DNA of 43,876 nucleotides from NCBI GenBank assembly GCA_020437365.1, contig JAGQWM010000018.1, forward strand, positions 1-43,876, written 5' to 3'. A program made the position numbers and the translations under genes. Positions 7,415-14,695 of the stretch are shown in pieces (the first letter of the stretch is position 1; the number at the start of each line of letters is the position of its first letter). The notes under the pieces are model-generated. The model was not told the DNA's origin. It saw only the letters and a list, made by a program, of their open reading frames with translations, and searched no databases. Origin of the DNA: Chitinophagaceae bacterium. GTDB lineage: Bacteria > Bacteroidota > Bacteroidia > Chitinophagales > Chitinophagaceae.

Positions 7415-8377
7415 ATGGCCGAATCAATTTTACATCTTGCACTCAAAACCATTGAGTTAGAAGCCAAGTCCGTAGAAGGATTAAAATCTTTTATCAATGA
7501 AGATTTTGAAAAAATAGTGCAGGCAATGGCTCATTGTAAAGGCCGGATTGTGATAAGCGGTATTGGGAAAACAGCTGTGATTGCACAAAAAATTGTGGCG
7601 ACACTTAACTCAACCGGTACGCCGGCTATTTTTATGCACGCCGCCGATGCCGTTCATGGCGACCTGGGCATGGTACTGAAAGATGATTTGGTATTCATCA
7701 TCAGTAAAAGTGGTGAAAGCCCCGAAATCAAAGCATTGGTTCCGCTGGTAAAAGGATATGGCAACCCGGTGGTGGCGATGGTAGGCAATATACATTCCTA
7801 CCTGGCACAAAATGCAGATTATTTATTGAATGTAACGGTAGAAAAAGAAGCTTGTCCGCACAACCTGGCTCCTACTTCGAGCACAACGGCACAGTTGGTA
7901 ATGGGCGATGCATTAGCCGTTTGCCTGATGGAAATAAAGGGTTTTCAGAGTGATGATTTTGCAAAAGTTCATCCGGGTGGTTTATTGGGTAAAAAATTAT
8001 ATTTACGAGTAGCAGACCTCATCACCAATAATGAAAAACCGCAGGTTACGCCTTCGCAAACTATCAAAGAAGTCATTGTGGAAATGACAAAAAAACGATT
8101 GGGCGTAACGGCTGTTGTCGATGATAAAAATTTACTTCAGGGCATAATAACGGATGGTGATTTAAGAAGAATGTTGGAAAAAAATACGGCCATTGATACG
8201 CAAAAAGCAGCAGACATCATGAGCCGCCATCCCAAAACAATTGAGGCAAACCGATTGGCTGTAGAAGCAATGCAAATGCTGCGTAAAAATGAAATCACTC
8301 AATTAGTGGTTGTGTCGAATGGTCAATACGAAGGCATATTGCATCTGCATGATTTAATTCGGGAAGGATTGATTTAA
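7415..8377 (+). CDS. kdsD: KpsF/GutQ family sugar-phosphate isomerase (arabinose-5-phosphate isomerase)
   Basis: A 320-residue cytoplasmic enzyme expected to interconvert ribulose 5-phosphate and arabinose 5-phosphate, the first step towards the lipopolysaccharide sugar KDO. The SIS domain (about 30-180) shows SGIGKTAVIAQKI, the MHAADAVHGDLG block with the family His and Asp, SKSGESPEI, and the LAPTSSTTAQLVMGDALA signature. Two CBS domains follow (about 205-260 and 270-320, VADLI... and AADIMSRHPK...), the standard layout. It is followed after 51 bp by GDP-mannose pyrophosphorylase, so the pair probably feeds surface polysaccharide synthesis. Family assignment is firm. Assignment to KDO rather than another capsule sugar is by family default. 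Confidence 0.9.
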   Translation: MAESILHLALKTIELEAKSVEGLKSFINEDFEKIVQAMAHCKGRIVISGIGKTAVIAQKIVATLNSTGTPAIFMHAADAVHGDLGMVLKDDLVFIISKSGESPEIKALVPLVKGYGNPVVAMVGNIHSYLAQNADYLLNVTVEKEACPHNLAPTSSTTAQLVMGDALAVCLMEIKGFQSDDFAKVHPGGLLGKKLYLRVADLITNNEKPQVTPSQTIKEVIVEMTKKRLGVTAVVDDKNLLQGIITDGDLRRMLEKNTAIDTQKAADIMSRHPKTIEANRLAVEAMQMLRKNEITQLVVVSNGQYEGILHLHDLIREGLI

Positions 8378-8428
8378 AAAAAAATGCTATGGCAAGAAAG
8401 CTGTCATGGTAAAAAATATTTAACTGTT

Positions 8429-9511
8429 ATGAACAGACATCATTATGTAGCGATAATGGCCGGTGGTATCGGCAGCCGGTTCTGGCCAATGAGCCGGGCC
8501 AATTATCCCAAACAGTTTTTGGATGTACTGGGCTCTGGCAAAACGTTGATACAACAAACCTTTGAACGCTATCGTAAACTGGTACCGAAGAAAAATATTT
8601 TCATTGTTACAGCCGAAGAATATGTACCACTCGTCAAAGAACAACTACCGGGCTTTTCGGTCGAGAATATTTTGGCAGAACCGTCTCGCAAAAGTACAGC
8701 TCCCTGCATAGCGTATGTTGCATTCAAGCTGCGACAAAAAGATCCTAAAGCGGTGATGATAGCTGCTCCTTCTGATAACCTGGTACTGGATACCCGAAAG
8801 TTTATTAAAACCACTAAAAAAGCTATTGGGTTTGTAGAAAGTGTCAACGCCCTGGTGACGATTGGTATTAAACCCACATATCCCAATACGGGTTATGGAT
8901 ATATACAACATGATACAAAGGCAGCTGCTCCTGATATTTACAAAGTCAAAACATTTACAGAAAAACCCAATGAAGAATTGGCAAAAACCTTTATTGCCAG
9001 TGGCGATTTTTTATGGAATGCCGGTATTTTTATTTGGAAAGTCGATACCATTTTAGCGGCCATTGAAAAATACCTGCCCGAAATTTATGAAGCTTTTGCA
9101 GCCGAAGCCGATAAATTCAATACACCGGAAGAGACAAAAGCCATCGAAACAATTTATCCGCAGTGCACCACCATTTCCATTGATTTTGGCGTGATGGAAA
9201 AAGCAGATAATGTATATTCTATTCCGGCTTCATTCGGATGGAGTGATTTAGGTACCTGGAATAGTGCCTGGGAAAATAAAGACAAAGATTATTTCGGGAA
9301 TGCTGTCATTGGTAAAAAAGTAATGACCGTAGATGCCAAAAACTGTATCGTACACGTTCCGGATAATAAATTGGTTTTATTGCAAGGCTTAGATGAATTT
9401 ATTATTGTAGATACGGAAGATGTATTATTAATCTGCAAAAAAGACCGGGAGCAACAGATAAAAGACTATGTAGCAGAAGTTAAGCGAAATATTGGCGATA
9501 CATTTTTATAA
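8429..9511 (+). CDS. manC: Mannose-1-phosphate guanylyltransferase
   Basis: A nucleotidyltransferase of 360 residues that makes GDP-mannose from GTP and mannose 1-phosphate. The pyrophosphorylase signature GGIGSRFWPMSRANYPKQFL lies near residue 12. Further family blocks are EPSRKSTAPCIAYVA, TIGIKPTYPNTGYGYIQ, FTEKPN, FLWNAGIFIW, and FGWSDLGTWNSAW near the end of the catalytic domain. There is no C-terminal phosphomannose isomerase domain, so this is the short, monofunctional form. I chose the ATG at 8429 over an upstream in-frame ATG at 8384 because the family begins just before the signature and the extra 15 residues are not family-like. It is likely co-transcribed with kdsD. Confidence 0.93.
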   Translation: MNRHHYVAIMAGGIGSRFWPMSRANYPKQFLDVLGSGKTLIQQTFERYRKLVPKKNIFIVTAEEYVPLVKEQLPGFSVENILAEPSRKSTAPCIAYVAFKLRQKDPKAVMIAAPSDNLVLDTRKFIKTTKKAIGFVESVNALVTIGIKPTYPNTGYGYIQHDTKAAAPDIYKVKTFTEKPNEELAKTFIASGDFLWNAGIFIWKVDTILAAIEKYLPEIYEAFAAEADKFNTPEETKAIETIYPQCTTISIDFGVMEKADNVYSIPASFGWSDLGTWNSAWENKDKDYFGNAVIGKKVMTVDAKNCIVHVPDNKLVLLQGLDEFIIVDTEDVLLICKKDREQQIKDYVAEVKRNIGDTFL

Positions 9512-9706
9512 ACCCGGTTTCAATTAATGAGAATAATACGAGAAGGTTTAAGCGGAAGTTTGAATTTATCACTGGATGTTTAACAACTGGAAAAAAGTAC
9601 CAATGGTTACAACATGTAAGCTAAATGGTTTGTTCTCGACTTCTTGCGTAAATTATCGGGTTGGGGGCAATTGTAAATGACGACATCACACAAAAGATAA
9701 ACTTGA

Positions 9707-10696
9707 ATGAAACGAAATTTATTAAATGAGATAACCGCTATAAAATCACGTTCGGAATTTAATTCTCGTCTCGATTTTAGTAGACGGCTCAACGACATAG
9801 AATATGCGTTTCAGGAAAACTTGGACTACAATGACGACTTTAACAAAGAAATTCTAAAATACATTCCCATTGCTACAGTTTCTTGTTTTGAGGCATTTTT
9901 CCGTTCTGTTTACAAAGAACTTGTTGACTTTGGAAAACCATTTAGCGACAATGTAGTAAAATTCAATCAATCACAGAACCTAAAATTTGACTTTGATATA
10001 GTTAATGCTATTCAGTCAAAAACAATAACCGTTGGTGAATTCATTTCACACTTTCTTCCGTGCAATAACTTTGACGACATAAACAAAAATCTTTCTCTTT
10101 TGTGTGGTATAGACTTCGCAGACGAAATCAAAAAATTTAAACGAGACAGCATATTTGAACACGTTAATAACAACTCAAAACAGTTCATAGAAAATAACAA
10201 CCAAATAATCGTAGACATTAAAAGAACGTTTGAGCTACGACACATTTATTGCCACGAGTTTGCGACAAATTTTCGTGTAGACAGTGATGAAATATTGAGG
10301 TGTTTCAACAATGCTAAAATCTTTCTTAATCAAACAAACGACTTTATTTGGGATATAATTTACCCAGACGCTCCAGAAACACAAGCGGATATGAATATTC
10401 AAGCTTCTGATGAATTTGAAAGATTTGAAAATGATTTGTCAGTTTTAATATCAACTATTAAAGAGGCAAAAAATGAAACTTCAGATTTCGATTTAAATGT
10501 TGAATTGTTTGATAAGACTATCGAACAATGGAAAATATATAGAAAAACCAAAGCTGAATTAGATGCGTCTGTTGTAGAAGGTGGAACGATGTATCCGTTA
10601 CTTTATGCTAGCAGTTTAACAGCTACGACAAAAGAAAAAATTGAGAGCTTAAAAAATGAATTTGAAATTGCCTTACAAAGATATGCCAGCAGGTAA
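9707..10696 (+). CDS. HEPN-like protein fused to an LprI-like (DUF1311) C-terminal domain
   Basis: A 329-residue protein with two recognisable parts. Residues about 45-215 are alpha-helical and resemble the MAE_28990/RiboL-PSP HEPN group: an SCFEAFFRSVYKELVD helix, then ELRHIYCHE containing R178-x4-H183, the Rx4-6H signature of HEPN ribonucleases. Residues about 262-320 resemble the DUF1311/LprI fold: W275, YRK at 278-280, EGGTMYPLLYASSL, then TKEKIESLK. The cysteines of exported LprI proteins are replaced (L and S), and there is no signal peptide, so this copy looks cytosolic. Codon use differs from neighbours (many GAC and AAC), and an attC-like inverted repeat follows directly. No antitoxin is adjacent. 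It is probably an imported defence or stress RNase-like gene, but its function is not shown. Confidence 0.55.
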   Translation: MKRNLLNEITAIKSRSEFNSRLDFSRRLNDIEYAFQENLDYNDDFNKEILKYIPIATVSCFEAFFRSVYKELVDFGKPFSDNVVKFNQSQNLKFDFDIVNAIQSKTITVGEFISHFLPCNNFDDINKNLSLLCGIDFADEIKKFKRDSIFEHVNNNSKQFIENNNQIIVDIKRTFELRHIYCHEFATNFRVDSDEILRCFNNAKIFLNQTNDFIWDIIYPDAPETQADMNIQASDEFERFENDLSVLISTIKEAKNETSDFDLNVELFDKTIEQWKIYRKTKAELDASVVEGGTMYPLLYASSLTATTKEKIESLKNEFEIALQRYASR

Positions 10697-10784
10697 CACG
10701 GGTTTTGCGTCAGGCGGGCTGTCGTACAAACTGAGAGCTATGTCCTCCGAAATCCCCTCCTACGCCAAGCCCCGAACCGTTGAT
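10691..10784 (+). repeat. attC-like imperfect inverted repeat after the HEPN gene
   Basis: The left arm, about 10697-10720 (CACGGGTTTTGCGTCAGGCG and onward), pairs imperfectly with the right arm, about 10753-10780 (CCTACGCCAAGCCCCGAACC). They share the core CGGG..TTGCGT..GG, with roughly 15 of 21 positions complementary by eye. The left arm overlaps the HEPN stop codon, as integron cassette sites often do. The terminal 7-mers only partly fit the attC consensus (GTTGATT at the right end). It is GC-richer than its surroundings. Confidence 0.4.
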
Positions 10785-10921
10785 TTTCTCCCCACCAAAA
10801 GACTTGCTCAGGCCTTATTTACAAAATAAAGTGCTTAAATACGCCTCTAATCATACACAAAACCTTCGAAAGTTAATAATCCCGATTCCAATGGTTTTTT
10901 TACTTTTAACAAAAAAAGAAA

Positions 10922-11641
10922 ATGGAAAAGCTGCCTCTCTCCAACATTTTATTTCTGGATATAGAAACTGTTCCACAACATCCGGCATACGAAGCATTAC
11001 AAGACGATTGGAAAAAATTATGGGATAAAAAATCCAATTCATTATTAAAATATAACGAAGGCGAAACCAACGAATCCCTTTATGCCCGTGCTGGTATTTA
11101 TGCCGAGTTTGGCAAAATTGTTTGTATCAGCTGTGGTATTTTGCAAGGCACCCGGCAAAACCGGACGATTACCTTGAAAAGTTTTTATGGAGATGATGAA
11201 AAAGAATTGTTAACCGGTTTTTGTGATATGTTGCAAAAATGGGATGTAGGCGAAGCAAAATATTTGTGTGCACACAATGGAAAGGAATTTGATTTTCCTT
11301 ATCTCTGCCGGCGAATGATTATCAACCATATCACCATTCCGGGTATTCTGAATATTGCTGGTAAAAAACCCTGGGAAGTCAAACATTTTGACACTTTGGA
11401 ATTATGGAAATTCGGCGATTTTAAAAGTTATACTTCACTCAATTTGCTGGCACATACATTAGGAATACCAACACCCAAAGACGATATAGACGGCAGCATG
11501 GTCTGGGAAGTGTATTGGAAAGAAAAAAACCTAGAACGCATTGTTACTTACTGCCAAAAAGATGTCATAACAGTGGCGCAAATTTTATTAAGAATGAGTG
11601 GCGAAGCGTTACTTCAAAACGACAATATAATTTTGAAATAA
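10922..11641 (+). CDS. Predicted 3'-5' exonuclease of the PolB exonuclease-like family (RNase H fold)
   Basis: A 239-residue DnaQ/DEDDy-type nuclease. The first acidic motif is FLDIETVP (D13, E15), the second is CAHNGKEFDFPYLCRR, and the third is TYCQKDVITVAQ with Y and D in DEDDy spacing. This matches the stand-alone family resembling the proofreading domain of DNA polymerase B (Pfam DNA_pol_B_exo2 type). It probably trims single-stranded ends in DNA repair or RNA metabolism. It ends 1 bp before the RidA-like gene, so the two are co-transcribed. The ATG at 10922 lies just before MEKLPLSNILFLDIE, leaving the usual short lead-in to motif I. Confidence 0.85.
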   Translation: MEKLPLSNILFLDIETVPQHPAYEALQDDWKKLWDKKSNSLLKYNEGETNESLYARAGIYAEFGKIVCISCGILQGTRQNRTITLKSFYGDDEKELLTGFCDMLQKWDVGEAKYLCAHNGKEFDFPYLCRRMIINHITIPGILNIAGKKPWEVKHFDTLELWKFGDFKSYTSLNLLAHTLGIPTPKDDIDGSMVWEVYWKEKNLERIVTYCQKDVITVAQILLRMSGEALLQNDNIILK

Positions 11642-11642
11642 A

Positions 11643-12032
11643 ATGAAAAGAAAAAACTATACTTCCGGAAGTCGCTGGGAAGAAGTAGTGGGCTATAGCC
11701 GCGCCGTCAAAATAGGAAATACAATCGAAATTACCGGAACTGTAGCTGCCGATGAAAATGGGCAAGTGGTTGGGAAAGATAACGCCTATGAACAAACGAA
11801 ATTTATCCTCGAAAAAATACAAACAGTTTTACACGAAGCCAAGGCATCTATGGCCGACGTCATCCGCACCCGCATGTTTGTAACCGACATCAGCCGCTGG
11901 GAGGAATTTGGCAAAGCACATCATGCTTTTTTCAACAAAATAAAACCTTGTACCACTATGGTGGAAGTTCGTCAATTGATTGGCCCCGATTTTTTAATAG
12001 AAATTGAAGCCACGGCTATTTTATCCAATTAA
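11643..12032 (+). CDS. RidA-fold (YjgF/YER057c/UK114) family protein, catalytic Arg absent
   Basis: A 129-residue chorismate-mutase-like trimeric fold. Family blocks are GYSRAVKIGNTIEITGT, YEQTKFILEKIQTVL, RTRMFVTDISRWEEFGKAH, and the closing IEIEATAI. True RidA enzymes, which hydrolyse reactive enamines and imines released by PLP enzymes, carry an essential Arg in the motif PARxxV. Here the equivalent is KPCTTMVEV with Thr at that position, so it belongs to one of the Arg-less subfamilies whose activity is not established. It lies between a nuclease gene (1 bp upstream) and a PLP-dependent aminotransferase (65 bp downstream). That placement would suit an imine-handling role but does not prove one. 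Confidence 0.85.
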   Translation: MKRKNYTSGSRWEEVVGYSRAVKIGNTIEITGTVAADENGQVVGKDNAYEQTKFILEKIQTVLHEAKASMADVIRTRMFVTDISRWEEFGKAHHAFFNKIKPCTTMVEVRQLIGPDFLIEIEATAILSN

Positions 12033-12057
12033 GTAACAGAACTTTCAAGCCTTCATT

Positions 12058-12065
12058 TATATTTG
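12058..12065 (+). promoter_or_regulatory. -7 box of the aminotransferase-DMT operon
   Basis: TATATTTG fits TAnnTTTG and ends 31 bp before the ATG at 12097. Confidence 0.5.
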
Positions 12066-12096
12066 TTGCTATCATTCAGCTTGTCAACAATTCAAT

Positions 12097-13239
12097 ATGC
12101 AGATACACTCCAAGCTTCCGCATGTAGGCACAACAATTTTTAGTGTCATGAGTGCCTTGGCACAGGAACATAAAGCCGTCAACCTAGGACAAGGTTTTCC
12201 CGATTATGATATGCCGGCCACTTTAATAGACCTGGTAACCGCGGCGATGCGGAAAGGGTATAATCAATATCCGCCCATGCCGGGTTGGATGCCACTGCGG
12301 GAAGCAATTGTCGAAAAAGTTTTCGATTTGTACCGGGCTGATGTAAATCCTGCAACAGAAATTACCATCACTCCCGGTGGTACGTATGCAATTTATTCAG
12401 CCCTGACTTGTTTGTTGCAGCCCGGCGATGAAGTCATCATGTTTGAACCGGCTTATGATTGTTATCAACCGATAATTGAATTGAATGGCGCCAAAGCAAT
12501 AATACTGCCTTTGCAGTTTCCAAGTTATACTATTGACTGGCAAGCTGTGCAAAACGCCATTACACCGCACACAAAAGCCATCATTATCAATTCGCCACAT
12601 AACCCGACGGGTACCATCATCACGGAAAGGGATATACGTGAATTACAAAAACTGATTGCCCAAAAAAATATTTTCATTATCAGCGATGAAGTTTATGAAC
12701 ATATTGTTTTTGATAAGCAGCCACACCTGAGTATGCTTCGCTATGCGGATTTGCGCCAGCAAAGTTTTGTGTGCTTTTCATTTGGCAAAACATACCATTG
12801 TACCGGTTGGAAAATGGGCTATTGTATAGCACCACCTGTGCTTACCAATGAATTTCGCAAAGTGCATCAGTTCAATGTCTTTACCTGCCACACACCCACA
12901 CAAGTAGCCTTGGCAGAATACATGTCCAACAAAGAAGCCTATTTATCATTGTCAGCAATGATGCAGGAAAAAAGAGATTTTTTTATGGATTTGATGAAAG
13001 CAACAAAATTCACCTTGCAAAATTCTTCCGGCAGCTATTTTATTTGCGGGACCTATGAAAAAATATCAGGGGAAGGCGATAAAGATTTTGCGATTCGATT
13101 AACCAAAGAAAAAGGAGTGGCCACCATACCGGTTTCAGCTTTTTATCAATCCGGTAAAGATGATAAAGTATTACGATTTTGTTTTGCCAAGAAAAAAGAA
13201 ACGTTGGAAGCTGCTGTTGATAAATTAATACACTGCTAA
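12097..13239 (+). CDS. PLP-dependent methionine aminotransferase (YbdL/kynurenine aminotransferase-like)
   Basis: A class I/II aminotransferase of 380 residues. It opens with SKLPHVGTTIFSVMSALAQE and VNLGQGFPDYD, the start typical of YbdL-type methionine aminotransferases. The cofactor elements are the PGGTYAIYSAL loop, NSPHNPTG with the pyridine-contacting Asn, ISDEVYEHIVF with the pyridine-nitrogen Asp, and SFGKTYHCTGWKMGY with the Schiff-base Lys. Near the end, KVLRFCFAKKKETL holds the substrate-carboxylate Arg. It probably converts methionine and other large amino acids to 2-oxo acids, for example in methionine salvage. Its stop overlaps the next gene's ATG (TAATG), so it is translationally coupled to the DMT transporter. 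Confidence 0.88.
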   Translation: MQIHSKLPHVGTTIFSVMSALAQEHKAVNLGQGFPDYDMPATLIDLVTAAMRKGYNQYPPMPGWMPLREAIVEKVFDLYRADVNPATEITITPGGTYAIYSALTCLLQPGDEVIMFEPAYDCYQPIIELNGAKAIILPLQFPSYTIDWQAVQNAITPHTKAIIINSPHNPTGTIITERDIRELQKLIAQKNIFIISDEVYEHIVFDKQPHLSMLRYADLRQQSFVCFSFGKTYHCTGWKMGYCIAPPVLTNEFRKVHQFNVFTCHTPTQVALAEYMSNKEAYLSLSAMMQEKRDFFMDLMKATKFTLQNSSGSYFICGTYEKISGEGDKDFAIRLTKEKGVATIPVSAFYQSGKDDKVLRFCFAKKKETLEAAVDKLIHC

Positions 13240-14147
13240 TGTCGATAGATAACCGGTTCAAAGGAATTGTATATATGCTATTGGCCGCATTGGGATTTTC
13301 CATTATGGGCGGTGCTGCCAAAATTATGAAAGGCAGTTTCGGTGCCGGCCAGTTAGTATTTTGGAGAAATGCCATCGGCTTGCTATTGTTGCTGGTGAGT
13401 TTTAAAATTAAACCTGCAGTAAGTCGGGGTGGAAAACCGGGCTTACTCATTTTCCGGGGCCTGATGGGAACACTGGCTTTGTATGCATTGTTATATTGTA
13501 TCCTGCACATTCCGTTGGGTACTGCCATGACGTATAATTTGAGTTCAGCCTTATTCATTGCCATTTTTTCTTTTCTTTTATTCAAAGAATACCATGGGCG
13601 TATCGTTTTGTTTGCGGTATTGTTAGGATTTTTTGGATTGTTGCTTGTGTATAAACCATCGTTGGAAATTCCTTGGTATTATCACCTGGCGGGATTGATT
13701 ACCGGTATTTGTTCTGCGCTGGCTTATATGTCGGTCAACCGGTTAGCGCCTTATTATGATCGAAGAATTATAATGCTGGCTTTTATTTTATGTGGTAGTA
13801 TAGTGCCGGTACTTTTTATGATTGTACAATCGGTGTTTCATTTTTCGCCGGATCCGGTGTTTATGATTGGCTGGCAGTGGCCGCAAGGTGACGAATGGCT
13901 CTACATAGGCTGGTTGGGTTTATCGGCGTATTTCGGACAATATTTTGTAACGATGGCGTATGCTTCCGACAAGGCAGGAATTGTTTCGGCCATCAATTAT
14001 GTAAGTATATTATTTGCTGTTGCCATTGGCGTAGCCCTGGGCGATGCCTGGCCCGATTTGATCTCGGCGACCGGTATGTTTTGCATCATTGCCTGCGGCA
14101 TCATCATCTCTGTTGTAAAATGGCGAAGCCGCACACCCACCGGGTAA
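13239..14147 (+). CDS. EamA/DMT superfamily transporter
   Basis: A 302-residue inner-membrane protein with about ten hydrophobic segments arranged as two EamA repeats (about 8-135 and 150-290). The first repeat begins GIVYMLLAALGFSIMGGAAK; the second includes GLITGICSALAYMSVNRLA. It resembles the drug/metabolite transporter family, whose members move amino acids, nucleotide precursors or other small metabolites; the substrate cannot be read from sequence. Its ATG overlaps the aminotransferase stop by one base, so transport of a substrate or product of that enzyme is a reasonable guess. Confidence 0.85.
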   Translation: MSIDNRFKGIVYMLLAALGFSIMGGAAKIMKGSFGAGQLVFWRNAIGLLLLLVSFKIKPAVSRGGKPGLLIFRGLMGTLALYALLYCILHIPLGTAMTYNLSSALFIAIFSFLLFKEYHGRIVLFAVLLGFFGLLLVYKPSLEIPWYYHLAGLITGICSALAYMSVNRLAPYYDRRIIMLAFILCGSIVPVLFMIVQSVFHFSPDPVFMIGWQWPQGDEWLYIGWLGLSAYFGQYFVTMAYASDKAGIVSAINYVSILFAVAIGVALGDAWPDLISATGMFCIIACGIIISVVKWRSRTPTG

Positions 14148-14184
14148 AAGCAGTAAAAAATAAATGTGCCGGGTTTATTTTCAT

Positions 14185-14202
14185 TATCGTATATTTGCGA
14201 TA
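14185..14202 (+). promoter_or_regulatory. Promoter and operator of the ArsR gene
   Basis: The -7 box TATATTTG (14190-14197) sits exactly in the 8-bp spacer of an inverted repeat, TATCG...CGATA (14185-14189 and 14198-14202), only 14 bp before the ATG at 14217. A bound ArsR dimer would cover the -7 box, so metal-relieved autorepression is inferred. Confidence 0.65.
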
Positions 14203-14216
14203 TAAGATGAATAAAA

Positions 14217-14555
14217 ATGGCATTTCACAAAAAAGAAATATTTTCACAGAAGGAGCAAAACTTAGCACAGTTTGCTAAAGCCATCAGCCACCCTGCCAGA
14301 ATTGTCATATTGAAAGTACTGGCAAAACAAAAGGAATGTATTTGTGGTGACATTGTTGAGCAATTGCCGTTGGCACAATCTACCGTATCGCAACACATCA
14401 GCGAATTATTATCGGCAGGTATTATCAACGGAACCATAGACGGGCCAAGAAGTTGCTATTGTATCAATTGGAAAACCATACAAAAATTCAGCAATGAATT
14501 TGGTTTTTTGTTGAACAAATTAAAAGCTACACACGAAAAAACTTGTTGTTCCTGA
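14217..14555 (+). CDS. ArsR/SmtB family metalloregulator
   Basis: A 112-residue winged-helix repressor. After a 15-residue lead come FAKAISHPARIVILKVL and the helix-3 segment KECICGDIVEQL. The latter is the position where ArsR proteins carry ELCVCDL to bind As(III) or Sb(III); here two Cys in CIC are present. The recognition helix is AQSTVSQHISELLSAGIING and the wing is GPRSCYCINW. The C-terminus ends KTCCS, giving more thiols. It should repress its own promoter through the TATCG palindrome until metal(loid) binds. It is not followed by arsenite pump or reductase genes; the only co-directional ORF before the terminator is a 24-residue Cys-pair peptide. Confidence 0.88.
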   Translation: MAFHKKEIFSQKEQNLAQFAKAISHPARIVILKVLAKQKECICGDIVEQLPLAQSTVSQHISELLSAGIINGTIDGPRSCYCINWKTIQKFSNEFGFLLNKLKATHEKTCCS

Positions 14556-14588
14556 AATATGTATTTTTTTAACCTTAAAATAGAAGCC

Positions 14589-14663
14589 ATGAAAACAAAC
14601 AATCAGAACATTCGCAAAGATGGCGGATGCTGCGGCGGCCTCGGAGACTGGGGTTGCTGCTAA
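14589..14663 (+). CDS. 24-residue Cys/Gly-rich micropeptide downstream of ArsR
   Basis: A complete short ORF, ATG at 14589 to TAA at 14661, encoding 24 residues. The N-terminal half is polar (MKTNNQNIRKDGG). The C-terminal half is CCGGLGDWGCC, with Cys at 14, 15, 23 and 24. The two CC pairs separated by a GGLGDWG turn could chelate a soft metal(loid). It lies 33 bp after the arsR stop, with no promoter box between, and directly before a strong hairpin terminator, so it should be co-transcribed and controlled by ArsR. I do not recognise a family. It could be a metallothionein-like chelator, a small signalling or RiPP-type precursor, or a chance ORF, though four paired cysteines in 24 residues argue against chance. 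Confidence 0.5.
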   Translation: MKTNNQNIRKDGGCCGGLGDWGCC

Positions 14664-14667
14664 ACAA

Positions 14668-14695
14668 AATAATGGGAGTGCAAGCTCCCATTATT
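14668..14695. terminator. Bidirectional terminator hairpin
   Basis: AATAATGGGAG - TGCAAG - CTCCCATTATT, an 11-bp perfect stem, lies between the arsR/micropeptide unit and the convergent secreted-protein gene. It overlaps that gene's stop codon at 14691. T-runs are weak on both sides. Confidence 0.75.

Noticed and set aside
9512..9706. Second attC-like site on the left of the HEPN gene
   Set aside because: I compared both strands with the 10691-10784 structure and found no convincing arms, so a two-site cassette is not claimed.
13895..14278. 127-codon ORF across the DMT transporter end and arsR start
   Set aside because: It overlaps both well-supported genes in another frame and its residue pattern (C, H and R rich) is not protein-like.
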